The notes under the pieces are model-generated. The model searched no databases. It saw only the letters and a program-made list of their open reading frames with translations, and was not told the DNA's origin. The position numbers and the translations under genes are program-made. From Candidatus Thorarchaeota archaeon (GTDB lineage: Archaea > Asgardarchaeota > Thorarchaeia > Thorarchaeales > Thorarchaeaceae), in contig DAOWDY010000258.1 of assembly GCA_030638785.1 (NCBI GenBank), positions 1 to 15,915 of the forward strand: DNA of 15,915 nt, given 5' to 3'. The stretch's first letter is position 1, and every line of letters begins with the position of its first letter. Positions 1-7,415 of the stretch are shown here, one piece after another.

Positions 1-1068
1 ACAAGAACTCCACTAGAGAGAGAAGGTGACCTTGCTGCTCAGATAGCTGCTAACACCGTTGGTGCAAGGAGACTATCCTCAGCAGTAAGTCAACATGGTT
101 TAAAACAGGTTCTAAAGACCTTTGACGAACTTCGTTTTTATTCCCGTAATATGATGCAGTCTGCTTTAGCGAAATATTCTGGTTTGAAGAGTGTATTCAC
201 AGATCATATGGAGAGTGATGGTGCGGGTAACTGGGATATCCCAATTTCAGCATCCATTTCATTTGCAGATGATGGGGCTGCTATCTCGTTTCAGGGAACT
301 TCCTCTCAGGTGGATGGGAACATCAATTGTCCTATCGCTTCGACTTTATCCTCAGTCTACTATGTCTTCATCGCAATCTTCGGAGCAGAGATTCCTACAA
401 ATGAGGGTTCTTGGAGTGTCCTTGACGTTCATGTACCAGAGGGATCGCTTCTCAATCCACTCTACCCTGCTGCTGTTTCCGCAGGCAATGTAGAAACAAG
501 TCAGAGAATCGTAGATGTTGTTCTTGGATCGCTATCATCAATAATCCCAAACCGTATTCCCGCTGCAAGTCAAGGAACAATGAACAATCTTACTATAGGG
601 GGATTAGATCCAAGAAACCAAAGACAATTCTCGTTCTATGAAACAATTGGGGGCGGCACAGGAGCATTATATGGGTTACATGGGACGAGCGGTATTCACT
701 CACATATGACTAACACCTTGAATACTCCAATAGAATCCTTAGAGAGCGAGTATCCTCTTAGAGTAAGAAAGTATTCTCTTAGAAAGGAAAGTGGGGGAAA
801 AGGAATGTGGAATGGAGGAGAGGGTCTTATTCGGGAGATTGAGATATTAGCCCAGGACTGTGTCGTTTCAATTCAATCTGAGAGAAGAATGAGAAATCCT
901 TGGGGAATTGAATCAGGTGGAGAAGGTGCCTCAGGAAGGAATATCCTTATACACGAAAACGGAGAACACTCTCTCCAATCCAAGACCACTGTAAAAACCC
1001 TAAGGGGATCGATAATCAGAATCGAGACCCCCGGAGGAGGGGGATGGGGGTCTCCAAGTGAGAACTAG
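1..1068 (+). CDS. hyuB: Hydantoinase/oxoprolinase subunit B (HyuB family), 5'-truncated by window
   Basis: This is the C-terminal ~355 residues of a HyuB-family protein, the partner of HyuA in ATP-dependent N-methylhydantoinase, acetone carboxylase-type or 5-oxoprolinase enzymes in the cytoplasm. The frame is open from base 1, so the gene starts outside the window; HyuB proteins are usually 500-600 residues, so roughly a third is missing. Seen directly: an N-proximal RTPLEREGDLAAQ stretch (residues 2-14 of the fragment), then the family hallmarks IPAASQGTMNN, GGGTGA, HSHMTNTLNTPIE, a Gly-rich KGMWNGGEG, an SERRMRNPWG motif, and the typical glycine-rich end ETPGGGGWG. The actual substrate cannot be told from subunit B alone. 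A HyuA gene probably lies just upstream (inference). The stop lies 2 bases from the stop of the convergent gene on the other strand. Confidence 0.9.
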   Translation, partial: TRTPLEREGDLAAQIAANTVGARRLSSAVSQHGLKQVLKTFDELRFYSRNMMQSALAKYSGLKSVFTDHMESDGAGNWDIPISASISFADDGAAISFQGTSSQVDGNINCPIASTLSSVYYVFIAIFGAEIPTNEGSWSVLDVHVPEGSLLNPLYPAAVSAGNVETSQRIVDVVLGSLSSIIPNRIPAASQGTMNNLTIGGLDPRNQRQFSFYETIGGGTGALYGLHGTSGIHSHMTNTLNTPIESLESEYPLRVRKYSLRKESGGKGMWNGGEGLIREIEILAQDCVVSIQSERRMRNPWGIESGGEGASGRNILIHENGEHSLQSKTTVKTLRGSIIRIETPGGGGWGSPSEN

Positions 1069-1070
1069 TG

Positions 1071-1820
1071 CTACACTTTGAGTGCAACGTTCTTGTTCAC
1101 AGCATTGATTCTCATCAACTTTGAGTCTGCACCATGGGTTACTTTCACATAATATGTTGGAACGTAAAATCCCTGAAGCGCCTTGAAACTAAGAGTGTGT
1201 AAAACAACTCTCTTTGCATCTCTAGGAACTTTACTTGCGTCCTTTGTAATTGCTTTCAGGACCTTATCGATAGAATTGAATTTACCTGGAGTGATTTTCA
1301 CTTTTCTTACCCAAGCACTTGTTGCTTTCTTCTTCCCGGGACCCTTGAGCATCTTTTCTAGAGTTCTTGCAGGGAACCCTGTTGTTCCATCTAGAATGTG
1401 TGAGGCTTTATTCTCAGTTGCGTAGAGTTCTACAATATCAAGAAAGATAGCCTTTCCAGGGATATCTTTCCCCTTCTTCGGTTTGAATACTTTCTTCCCT
1501 ACAAGGGCTCCAAGTAACTGGTCATAAACACCAATCTCTTGTTTTCGCAGACTTACATACTTAACTTGTACCTCTGCATCGTAGATGCAATAGAAATCGT
1601 ATTTCAGAGCTGGTTTGCTAGCTTTAACTGAAGCTGCATCTGTGTCCATAATCTCTGCAGCAGTAGCAACAGCTAGTTTAACCGCCTTCTTTGGTTTTAC
1701 TTTCTCTACAAAGTAGTAGAGAGATTTCTTTTTTGCATCCACCTTCAGTTTAGCATCAGCACCAGTGAGCTTGAACAGAGCTGGAGATAATGCAGAAGAT
1801 TTCTTCTTTTTCTTCGCCAT
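1071..1820 (-). CDS. Lysine-rich basic protein of unknown function
   Basis: A 249-residue protein I do not recognise. It begins MAKKKKKSS and is rich in Lys and Ala throughout, with further basic patches (KPKKAVK, FKPKKGK, GPGKKKATS), so it is probably strongly basic. Between these are beta-like stretches (residues ~77-95, YDFYCIYDAEVQVKYVS, and the C-terminal FKALQGFYVPTYYVKVTHG). The folded part may consist of two similar alpha/beta halves, but this is an impression. There is no signal peptide, transmembrane segment or Cys pair. The start ATG at 1820 is preceded by a purine-rich AGGG about 8 bases upstream. The gene follows glutamyl-tRNA synthetase on the same strand with a 74-base gap holding a TATA-like ACATAAAGG (about 1851-1859), so it may have its own promoter. 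The basic composition would suit RNA, ribosome or DNA binding, which is inference only. Confidence 0.8.
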   Translation of the reverse strand: MAKKKKKSSALSPALFKLTGADAKLKVDAKKKSLYYFVEKVKPKKAVKLAVATAAEIMDTDAASVKASKPALKYDFYCIYDAEVQVKYVSLRKQEIGVYDQLLGALVGKKVFKPKKGKDIPGKAIFLDIVELYATENKASHILDGTTGFPARTLEKMLKGPGKKKATSAWVRKVKITPGKFNSIDKVLKAITKDASKVPRDAKRVVLHTLSFKALQGFYVPTYYVKVTHGADSKLMRINAVNKNVALKV

Positions 1821-1894
1821 TGAAAAACCCTATCTTTTGAATACAATGAGTCCTTTATGTTCTCTTTGGCCATTAACTCACAAGTGTTCAAACA

Positions 1895-3631
1895 TCATTT
1901 ATGAGCAAAAGAAACCTTGAACCCTTTGTCCACGTCATGAATCCTAGCAAATCCAACTCTCTCAAACTGGATGAAGGAACCAGCTGGAGTGTCTTTGATA
2001 CTTGGCTCTGCTAATCCCTCTACAATGGACCCATCAATAAGGGTGAGTTCAATTGGGACGCTACCAACACGAGGTATCCAATGGATGATTGGCCCTCCAA
2101 TATTCCGTACTTCTTCAACTTCTAGACTGTGAAACTTTACTGAGGGAGCCTTCCCCTTCTTGAGGATAAAGTTTGCAAGGCCCTTCATTCGAAAGAGTCC
2201 ACCATCTTCAATCCGATCATAGTCTCGATCAGGCATCCCAATTTCAAGACCGGAATCAGTAGACGTTAGAGGAATATCTCGAACGCCCCTTTCGGGAAAA
2301 TCTGGATGAACAGGAGCCTCTGCAGATGTAATGTCCTCTGGTAGATCTACCGACTTGACCCAAACGGGGTTTTGTACGAAGAAGAATCGTGGTGCCTCGG
2401 CGTCTCGTATCTTCCGATTCTCTGAGTAGACTGCTTTCATTGAAATTGAAATATCAACAAGACTGAGTCCAAGATCAAGCATTGCCTTTCTTAATGCATC
2501 AGGATGAATTCCTCTCTTATCCAAAGACTGTAAACTCCATGTACGAGGATCATCCCAGCCTGTATAGACTCCACTCAAGACCTCCTTTCGTGATTTGCTT
2601 TTACTTAAAGTTGCATCTTGGAATTTTAACCGACCATGGTAAATCAGTTCAGGGTCTTTCCATCCGTAAAGGTTCCAGATGTATTTCTCAATCTTACCTT
2701 CTTTCACCAGGTCTTTTCCACGAATGATATGAGAAATTCCTAGTTCATGGTCATCAATGCCCCATGAATACTCAAGGAGCGGCCATACACGATATTTTGA
2801 TCCAACTCGAGGATGATCTGTTTCGGATATCCTTAGGGCTACATGGTCACGCATGGCAGGATCAGGATCATTCATTCCAGTCTTCAATCGCACTGCTGCA
2901 GACTTCTCAGGATAAGTACCGTCAAGCATCTTCTCCCATCTTGCTAGATTATCCTCTACTGTCAGTGTACGACAGCCACATGCTTTTCCTACAACCTTGT
3001 GCTTTGTCCTCCATACGTTTGCATCACAATCACAGACATAGGCGTGTCCTTTCTTGATGAGGTCTACTGCATATTTGTAGAAAAAAGCCATCCTATCAGA
3101 TTTGTATACTGTTTCGTGTACATCTACTCCAAGATAGTCCAGCCCCTCGGGAATTAGATCAAATGCTTCAGTTTCTACTTGCTTCTCAGCAGAACCTATT
3201 GTGTCATCAAAGACAAGTATCAACTTCCCCTTGTAGCGCTTAACAAAGTAATCGTTGAGAATAACCATACGTGCGTTTCCAATATGAAGAGGTCCAGATG
3301 GAAAGGGAGCAAGTCGCATCACGACTTTTCGGTCCCACTTGTCAAGGTTTGGTAGGTCTGAGATTTCACCTTTTTCGGGTTTCTCTTGCGGTATTTCATT
3401 CAAAGCATCAGGATCTATTTCGAGTAACTGTGCCCGCTGCTCATTTACAGAAAGCTTCTCGACTTCCACCACAAAAGTATTGACAAGTCCTTTGATCTCA
3501 CCGGCTCTAGAACGAAGGTCTGCTCTTGATCCCATTATAGCACCCATTACGGATTTTGCACTGGGTTTTCCATCATATTTGACAGCATTCTCAAGAACTA
3601 CCTTTCTTACAAAAATCTCCAGATTATCCAA
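1895..3631 (-). CDS. gltX: Glutamyl-tRNA synthetase, archaeal type
   Basis: Class I aminoacyl-tRNA synthetase that charges tRNA with glutamate; archaeal forms are often non-discriminating and also make Glu-tRNA(Gln) for GatDE. Seen in its 578 residues: an N-terminal helical extension (1-95) typical of the archaeal/eukaryotic class, the HIGH motif as PSGPLHIGNARM (111-122), FDDT (141-144), a zinc-knuckle-like C-x-C...C-x-C (Cys200, 202, 218, 220), GIDDHELGISHIIRG (291-305), a KMSKS-like LSKSKS (342-347), and a C-terminal anticodon-binding beta-barrel ending VDKGFKVSFAHK. The start is a TTG at 3631 with GGAG about 9 bases upstream; an upstream ATG is out of frame and quickly stopped. FDDT is followed by IGS rather than the common DP. 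Length is normal. It is divergent from the zinc-ribbon gene. Confidence 0.95.
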   Translation of the reverse strand: MDNLEIFVRKVVLENAVKYDGKPSAKSVMGAIMGSRADLRSRAGEIKGLVNTFVVEVEKLSVNEQRAQLLEIDPDALNEIPQEKPEKGEISDLPNLDKWDRKVVMRLAPFPSGPLHIGNARMVILNDYFVKRYKGKLILVFDDTIGSAEKQVETEAFDLIPEGLDYLGVDVHETVYKSDRMAFFYKYAVDLIKKGHAYVCDCDANVWRTKHKVVGKACGCRTLTVEDNLARWEKMLDGTYPEKSAAVRLKTGMNDPDPAMRDHVALRISETDHPRVGSKYRVWPLLEYSWGIDDHELGISHIIRGKDLVKEGKIEKYIWNLYGWKDPELIYHGRLKFQDATLSKSKSRKEVLSGVYTGWDDPRTWSLQSLDKRGIHPDALRKAMLDLGLSLVDISISMKAVYSENRKIRDAEAPRFFFVQNPVWVKSVDLPEDITSAEAPVHPDFPERGVRDIPLTSTDSGLEIGMPDRDYDRIEDGGLFRMKGLANFILKKGKAPSVKFHSLEVEEVRNIGGPIIHWIPRVGSVPIELTLIDGSIVEGLAEPSIKDTPAGSFIQFERVGFARIHDVDKGFKVSFAHK

Positions 3632-3680
3632 AGGATTCAGCTCCGGGCTTCTCTCATGCCAAACTCATTTAACGTTGGCG

Positions 3681-3690
3681 GATAAAACGT
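3681..3690 (-). promoter_or_regulatory. Putative TATA box of gltX
   Basis: Read on the minus strand this is ACGTTTTATC. It sits so that a start about 25 bases downstream (near 3660) would give a leader of about 30 bases containing GGAG ahead of the TTG start. Position and AT content support it; no experimental evidence. Confidence 0.35.
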
Positions 3691-3732
3691 CAAATTTACA
3701 TAGTCCCGCGACAAAAGAGTAACACGGAGACG

Positions 3733-3739
3733 CTTATTT
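3733..3739 (+). promoter_or_regulatory. Putative TATA box of the zinc-ribbon gene
   Basis: CTTATTT on the plus strand lies about 50 bases upstream of the GTG at 3788. Initiation about 25 bases downstream would leave a ~26-base leader that contains the AGGTG ribosome-binding site at 3777-3781. Weak match, judged by spacing only. Confidence 0.3.
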
Positions 3740-3787
3740 GGACTCTCGGAGGAAATCTATCGTTATAGTTCATCTCAGGTGTTAATC

Positions 3788-4087
3788 GTGTCGGAACTGA
3801 AGTGTTGTAGAATTTGTGGAGCATTTCTCACTTGTGATAGAAAAGGAGAATGTTGCCCAGAATGTCAGTATTTTGATGAATCAGATATGTTATGCTTAGC
3901 ACCTGATGCCTTGAAAAAACAGGCAAAGAAAGCAAAGGTTGTCGTCGTGGAAGAAGATGTAGAAGATGATGATGTTGACCCTGAAACTTTTCTATTCGAA
4001 GATGATGATGAAGACGAGGATGACACGGACAAGAGCGATGATGATACTACTCGTGAGGACTTAGAGATCGAAGACGTCGAGTGGTAG
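3788..4087 (+). CDS. Small zinc-ribbon protein with acidic C-terminal tail
   Basis: A 99-residue protein of unknown function. The N-terminus has closely spaced cysteines (CCRIC, then a lone Cys in LTCDRKGE, then CCPEC, residues ~6-26) that look like a zinc ribbon, followed by a short Lys-rich helix (KKQAKKAK). The C-terminal half is almost entirely Asp and Glu. A zinc ribbon plus acidic tail recalls small transcription or translation accessory proteins, but I cannot name a family. The frame is open to a GTG at 3779, but I prefer the GTG at 3788, because AGGTG at 3777-3781 sits 6 bases upstream of it while 3779 has no close ribosome-binding site. The gene is divergent from gltX and convergent with the membrane protein gene, with a hairpin between them. 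Confidence 0.8.
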   Translation: MSELKCCRICGAFLTCDRKGECCPECQYFDESDMLCLAPDALKKQAKKAKVVVVEEDVEDDDVDPETFLFEDDDEDEDDTDKSDDDTTREDLEIEDVEW

Positions 4088-4092
4088 GATAG

Positions 4093-4114
4093 AGAGGGGT
4101 TTCATATCCCTTCT
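4093..4114. terminator. Hairpin between convergent genes
   Basis: AGAGGGG (4093-4099) pairs with CCCTTCT (4108-4114) through a 7-base stem containing one G-T wobble and an 8-base loop. It starts 5 bases after the stop at 4087 and is followed by AT-rich sequence on the plus side. Position between two convergent stop codons fits a shared 3'-end structure. Archaeal termination relies mainly on U-tracts, so its function is uncertain. Confidence 0.45.
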
Positions 4115-4135
4115 AATAATATTCATCTAGTGTTT

Positions 4136-4918
4136 TCAAGGTAGATTTAGATTATAGAAGTACAGGGCCATCAGGGCCATTGCAACCATTACGAGTAGGG
4201 TTGCGTTGCCTACCAGCCATGAACGTGCAGCTTTTCGTGAGACCTTAATGGGACCAAATTGCTTCAACCCAGTTGGAGCTTTATCCAAGGGATTTACTGC
4301 TTTCCAGAGAATCTCTAGAGGGCTTGCATCACTTGGAAAAATATCTAGATAGAGGTGACTTGCATATCCTAATAGAAACAATGCAGCCACATAGTACTCG
4401 ATATGTGCTCCTACATTGAAGGATGAAGATGAAATTACTGAATAAGCCACATTGAGGAGTGTCATTAGAGTGATAAGTAATGGAAGAATCATAGAGTGGA
4501 AGATTACGTTTCTATGGCTTGATATACCCATTAGCGTGATATCCCAATCTGGCATGAGCGCTCCAGCTATTGTGATAAGTGCACCAATGAAGATTGATAG
4601 ATGCCCGATAATCACCAAACCACTAATCCACTGGTAGACTAGGCTTCCACCAAGGGATCCAATACAAAATGTCACGAACCAGACAGCAGATACTGCTCCC
4701 CGATTACTTGTGGTTCGTTCTTCACCCTCTTTGTGAGGTGCCCTCCAATACAGAATGGGAGTAGCAAAGACACTTAATGCTAATCCTCCAGCGACATAGT
4801 AAAACCCAAACTCGCTAAGCTGGCCAAAGTCTGATTGCCATACTGTAAAGGCGTAGACCAAGGAGTATAGACCCACGAACATTGAGAACGCAAACATAAG
4901 ATGAGATAATTTGTTCAT
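4136..4918 (-). CDS. Multi-pass membrane protein, YdjM/DUF457 metal-dependent hydrolase-like
   Basis: A 260-residue integral membrane protein with about six hydrophobic segments (residues ~5-27, 38-57, 76-98, 100-122, 143-163, 174-192, and one near 234-256). The inter-helix motifs match the YdjM/DUF457 family, described as predicted membrane-bound metal-dependent hydrolases: MPDWD (122-126), SHRN..FHS (134-142) and SHLYLDIFPSD (187-197), giving conserved Asp and His residues for metal binding. Substrate is unknown; family members have been linked with membrane or DNA-damage functions, without a clear role. The start ATG at 4918 has AGGGG about 7 bases upstream. It lies 53 bases downstream of the ESCRT-II-like gene on the same strand, so co-transcription is plausible, which would couple a membrane enzyme to that protein (inference). 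Confidence 0.8.
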   Translation of the reverse strand: MNKLSHLMFAFSMFVGLYSLVYAFTVWQSDFGQLSEFGFYYVAGGLALSVFATPILYWRAPHKEGEERTTSNRGAVSAVWFVTFCIGSLGGSLVYQWISGLVIIGHLSIFIGALITIAGALMPDWDITLMGISSHRNVIFHSMILPLLITLMTLLNVAYSVISSSSFNVGAHIEYYVAALFLLGYASHLYLDIFPSDASPLEILWKAVNPLDKAPTGLKQFGPIKVSRKAARSWLVGNATLLVMVAMALMALYFYNLNLP

Positions 4919-4971
4919 TCTGAAACCCCTGAGCTAAACAAGCACGTGAACTCTTGTACGTAGACCTAATG

Positions 4972-7314
4972 TTAATCCTTTCGACCTTTGAGTCCAGGGA
5001 ACCAATATTGTGTGCTACGGGAGAAGCTTTTCTGAAGCTTTGCAACACCATTGGCTAATAACAAATCCAGGGCAGTGTTTACACGCTCTTCCGTCCAGCC
5101 AAGTTCAATTACAGCCTCTTCAATGGTCAATCGACCATCTTGGCGAGAAGCGAGGGCTAGAATTCTCTGAGGATCATCAGTGAGAGCTACAGGAATGAAC
5201 TTCACAAGACGAGCACCATTTTCAAGATTAGTGACTCCTTCTAAGAGACCCTCCTTTGTCATCTCCTTTAGGAGGCCCTCAACATCTTCTGAACCTGTCT
5301 CCCAACCCATGTCATCAAGACGAACTAGTAGCTCCGATAACAACATGACTCCACCGGTTTGCTTGGATTCCTCGGCTAAGCGTAGAATATCTCTGCTGAT
5401 ACGTTCTTGTCGCTCATCACGTTTCAGAAGACGCCGCATCATTCCACGTTTCTTCTCTGCCTGTGAAATCCAACTCTCAGGTTCAAGTCCAAGATCAGAC
5501 AGCAACTCTAGTAGGATATTCCTGTATGCTGGTATCTGTAGAATTGTTTCTCCATGCTTCTTAAAGGCCTCATTTAGTTTTGCTCTTACAATATCAAGTC
5601 GTTTTGCCTTGTCGATTAGCATGTCAAGTTCTTCGCTAAGCTTATCCTCTTTAGATAACTCTGAGAGTACAATAGGAACTGCAATACTCCCTGGTGAAGT
5701 CAATGTGAAATCGAATTGTTTCTTATGATAACCCTTTGCAGTGATGATACCTTCATAGTTACTTGGGGGCAATAATATCTCGATTCGTCCCGCACGATCT
5801 GATTCGAGGAGAAGAGCGCCTAATTCTAACTCTGCACCCTCAATAGGCAGACCACCATCGTTGTGGATATTGAACACTACTTGACATACGTCAGAATCAG
5901 CTGAAAGTGTAGGGGCTTTTCGTTCAGTCCGACGGAATCGCTTCGCCTTCAAAACAGGTATCCGAGATAGAAGTTCCTTAAGATCTTTGACTCCAGACTC
6001 TTTTACAAGTCCATCTGCCAATAGTAATTGTGCGCCATCTAGAAGCATCTTTCTTGTAGATTCTAAAGCAAGAATGTTTTTCTCCTGAGATTCATTTCTC
6101 AGAGTCTTGCGAAATGCGATATCATTATTCGCACGCTCTGAAAGAGATCTTACTATTACATTCACTGGAGAAGTTGCATGCGAGAACGGATAAACAACAT
6201 CGCGTCTTATACTAACCTTCTCTATAATATCATTAAGCACAAGAGGAGGAATTAATTTTACATTAAGACGTCCCTTTCGGGATAGACCGACAAGAAGGAT
6301 GGGCAGAAGCATGACTCTCTTTGATTCAGTTTCGGGAGATGGGCAGCTATGAGCAAATCCAGCATGTTCCTTTCGAATCTCGTCAATCTCTGGCCAGAGA
6401 TTCTTCAGAAGCGTTCTCAGCTTCTGCTGTGTATTTCGAAGCGCAGCTGTTGTTCCAGTAGTTTGTTCCTCGTACTTCTCTTTACGTTTAACGTCCCGCT
6501 CAAGAGCAGATCGTCGAGCCGTGAGGTCCGAGTCAATCTGAGCAAGTCGAGTCTTAGATTCAGAGGATTTCTTCCCTCGGGAAACATATTGCTCCCTTCG
6601 TGATTCGAGATATTCAATTTCCTCTTTGAGGGTGGTGATCCTATGGTGAAGACGAGATATTCTATCTGAAACGGATGACGTTACTTTCTTTGAAATATAC
6701 TCGATTCTGTTGTCAAGCAAATCATCAAATCTTCGAATATTATCTTGGATGTTTGAAAGACTCGCGTAGGATTCCTGAATACGCTTACTTGTGTTGCTGG
6801 TTTGTTTCTCATTAATCATTGTAGATAGTACAAGAGAGTGTGGTTCAACATCAGTATTAGTTGGCCAGTGCAGTATCCGTCCTAGTGATTCCGCGTAGGG
6901 ACCTCGTAGAACACCAAGATGGAGAGTCAGTGGTGTTGACGCGATACTCTCCAGAAAACTGATTGTTTTTTCAACAGCCTTGACTACCTCTTCCTTCTTT
7001 GTCGACGTTTCTAGTATCTTAATCGTGTCTACAAGGATGTCATGAGGTGCAAGTCGCATCTTTGCTGAGGTCAGACCGAGTAGCTCATTGAAGACACAAC
7101 GATTAGATATTCCGATTGGGATTAGACTAACAGGAAGGTAGGCCTTCATCACAAATTCAAGGTCTTCTCCTTTTCTATTCTCAAGGAGCATCATGATATT
7201 GCTTGCTAGAACATATTCCTCAGGAACAGCCTGTACCATAGGAGGGCCACCAGATATGTGAAGTGGCTTTATTGCCATTACTGGTACAATGAGATCCTTT
7301 CCTTTAAGGTCCAT
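4972..7314 (-). CDS. ESCRT-II EAP30-domain (Vps22/Vps36-like) coiled-coil protein
   Basis: A 780-residue cytoplasmic protein. Residues ~584-775 read like the EAP30/SNF8 family of ESCRT-II, a complex that bridges ESCRT-I and ESCRT-III in membrane remodelling: a helical lead-in (IPAYRNILLELLSDLGLEP, 594-612), a first winged helix beginning GGVMLLSELLVRLDD (654-668), a second winged helix with LTIEEAVIELGWTEERVN (729-746), and the family-type end QYWFPGL (769-775). Ahead of this are a globular N-terminal region of unknown fold (1-180), a long coiled coil (~185-325), a second globular part (~330-455) and a PEGA/CNA-B-like beta domain (~475-550, IHNDGGLPIEGAELEL). Eukaryotic SNF8 is only ~260 residues, so the first ~570 residues are an unusual addition. 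The ATG at 7314 is divergent from the zinc-finger/GTPase genes. EAP30 assignment is by recalled family pattern, not a search. Confidence 0.82.
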   Translation of the reverse strand: MDLKGKDLIVPVMAIKPLHISGGPPMVQAVPEEYVLASNIMMLLENRKGEDLEFVMKAYLPVSLIPIGISNRCVFNELLGLTSAKMRLAPHDILVDTIKILETSTKKEEVVKAVEKTISFLESIASTPLTLHLGVLRGPYAESLGRILHWPTNTDVEPHSLVLSTMINEKQTSNTSKRIQESYASLSNIQDNIRRFDDLLDNRIEYISKKVTSSVSDRISRLHHRITTLKEEIEYLESRREQYVSRGKKSSESKTRLAQIDSDLTARRSALERDVKRKEKYEEQTTGTTAALRNTQQKLRTLLKNLWPEIDEIRKEHAGFAHSCPSPETESKRVMLLPILLVGLSRKGRLNVKLIPPLVLNDIIEKVSIRRDVVYPFSHATSPVNVIVRSLSERANNDIAFRKTLRNESQEKNILALESTRKMLLDGAQLLLADGLVKESGVKDLKELLSRIPVLKAKRFRRTERKAPTLSADSDVCQVVFNIHNDGGLPIEGAELELGALLLESDRAGRIEILLPPSNYEGIITAKGYHKKQFDFTLTSPGSIAVPIVLSELSKEDKLSEELDMLIDKAKRLDIVRAKLNEAFKKHGETILQIPAYRNILLELLSDLGLEPESWISQAEKKRGMMRRLLKRDERQERISRDILRLAEESKQTGGVMLLSELLVRLDDMGWETGSEDVEGLLKEMTKEGLLEGVTNLENGARLVKFIPVALTDDPQRILALASRQDGRLTIEEAVIELGWTEERVNTALDLLLANGVAKLQKSFSRSTQYWFPGLKGRKD

Positions 7315-7370
7315 GTGGGTCCACTGATTTCGAGAGTGGAAGAACCCTTTTCACCCTTTCTAGGAGTGCA

Positions 7371-7376
7371 TTATAA
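7371..7376. promoter_or_regulatory. Palindromic TATA hexamer shared by divergent genes
   Basis: TTATAA is its own reverse complement. It lies 57 bases from the ATG of the EAP30-domain gene on the minus strand and about 40 bases before the proposed start of the zinc-finger gene on the plus strand. Initiation ~25 bases away in either direction would give short leaders (about 30 and 15 bases), both reasonable for archaea. Functional use in both directions is inference. Confidence 0.4.
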
Positions 7377-7404
7377 GACACGAATTATATGCGGTCTGAA
7401 TAAC

Positions 7405-7410
7405 GAGGTG
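7405..7410 (+). promoter_or_regulatory. Shine-Dalgarno sequence without a canonical in-frame start
   Basis: GAGGTG is a strong match to the archaeal anti-Shine-Dalgarno. The next in-frame codon at normal spacing (5 bases) for the zinc-finger reading frame is ACG at 7416. GTG 7408 and TTG 7411 overlap or abut it but lie in a frame that stops at 7444-7446. Confidence 0.5.
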
Positions 7411-7415
7411 TTGAT

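Noticed and set aside
3339..3722. 127-codon plus-strand frame opposite the gltX N-terminus
   Set aside because: Overlaps the conserved GluRS coding frame and its promoter; composition is typical of a shadow frame.
5180..5728. 182-codon plus-strand frame opposite the EAP30 domain
   Set aside because: Ser/Arg-rich shadow of the minus-strand gene, with no start signal and no plausible domains.
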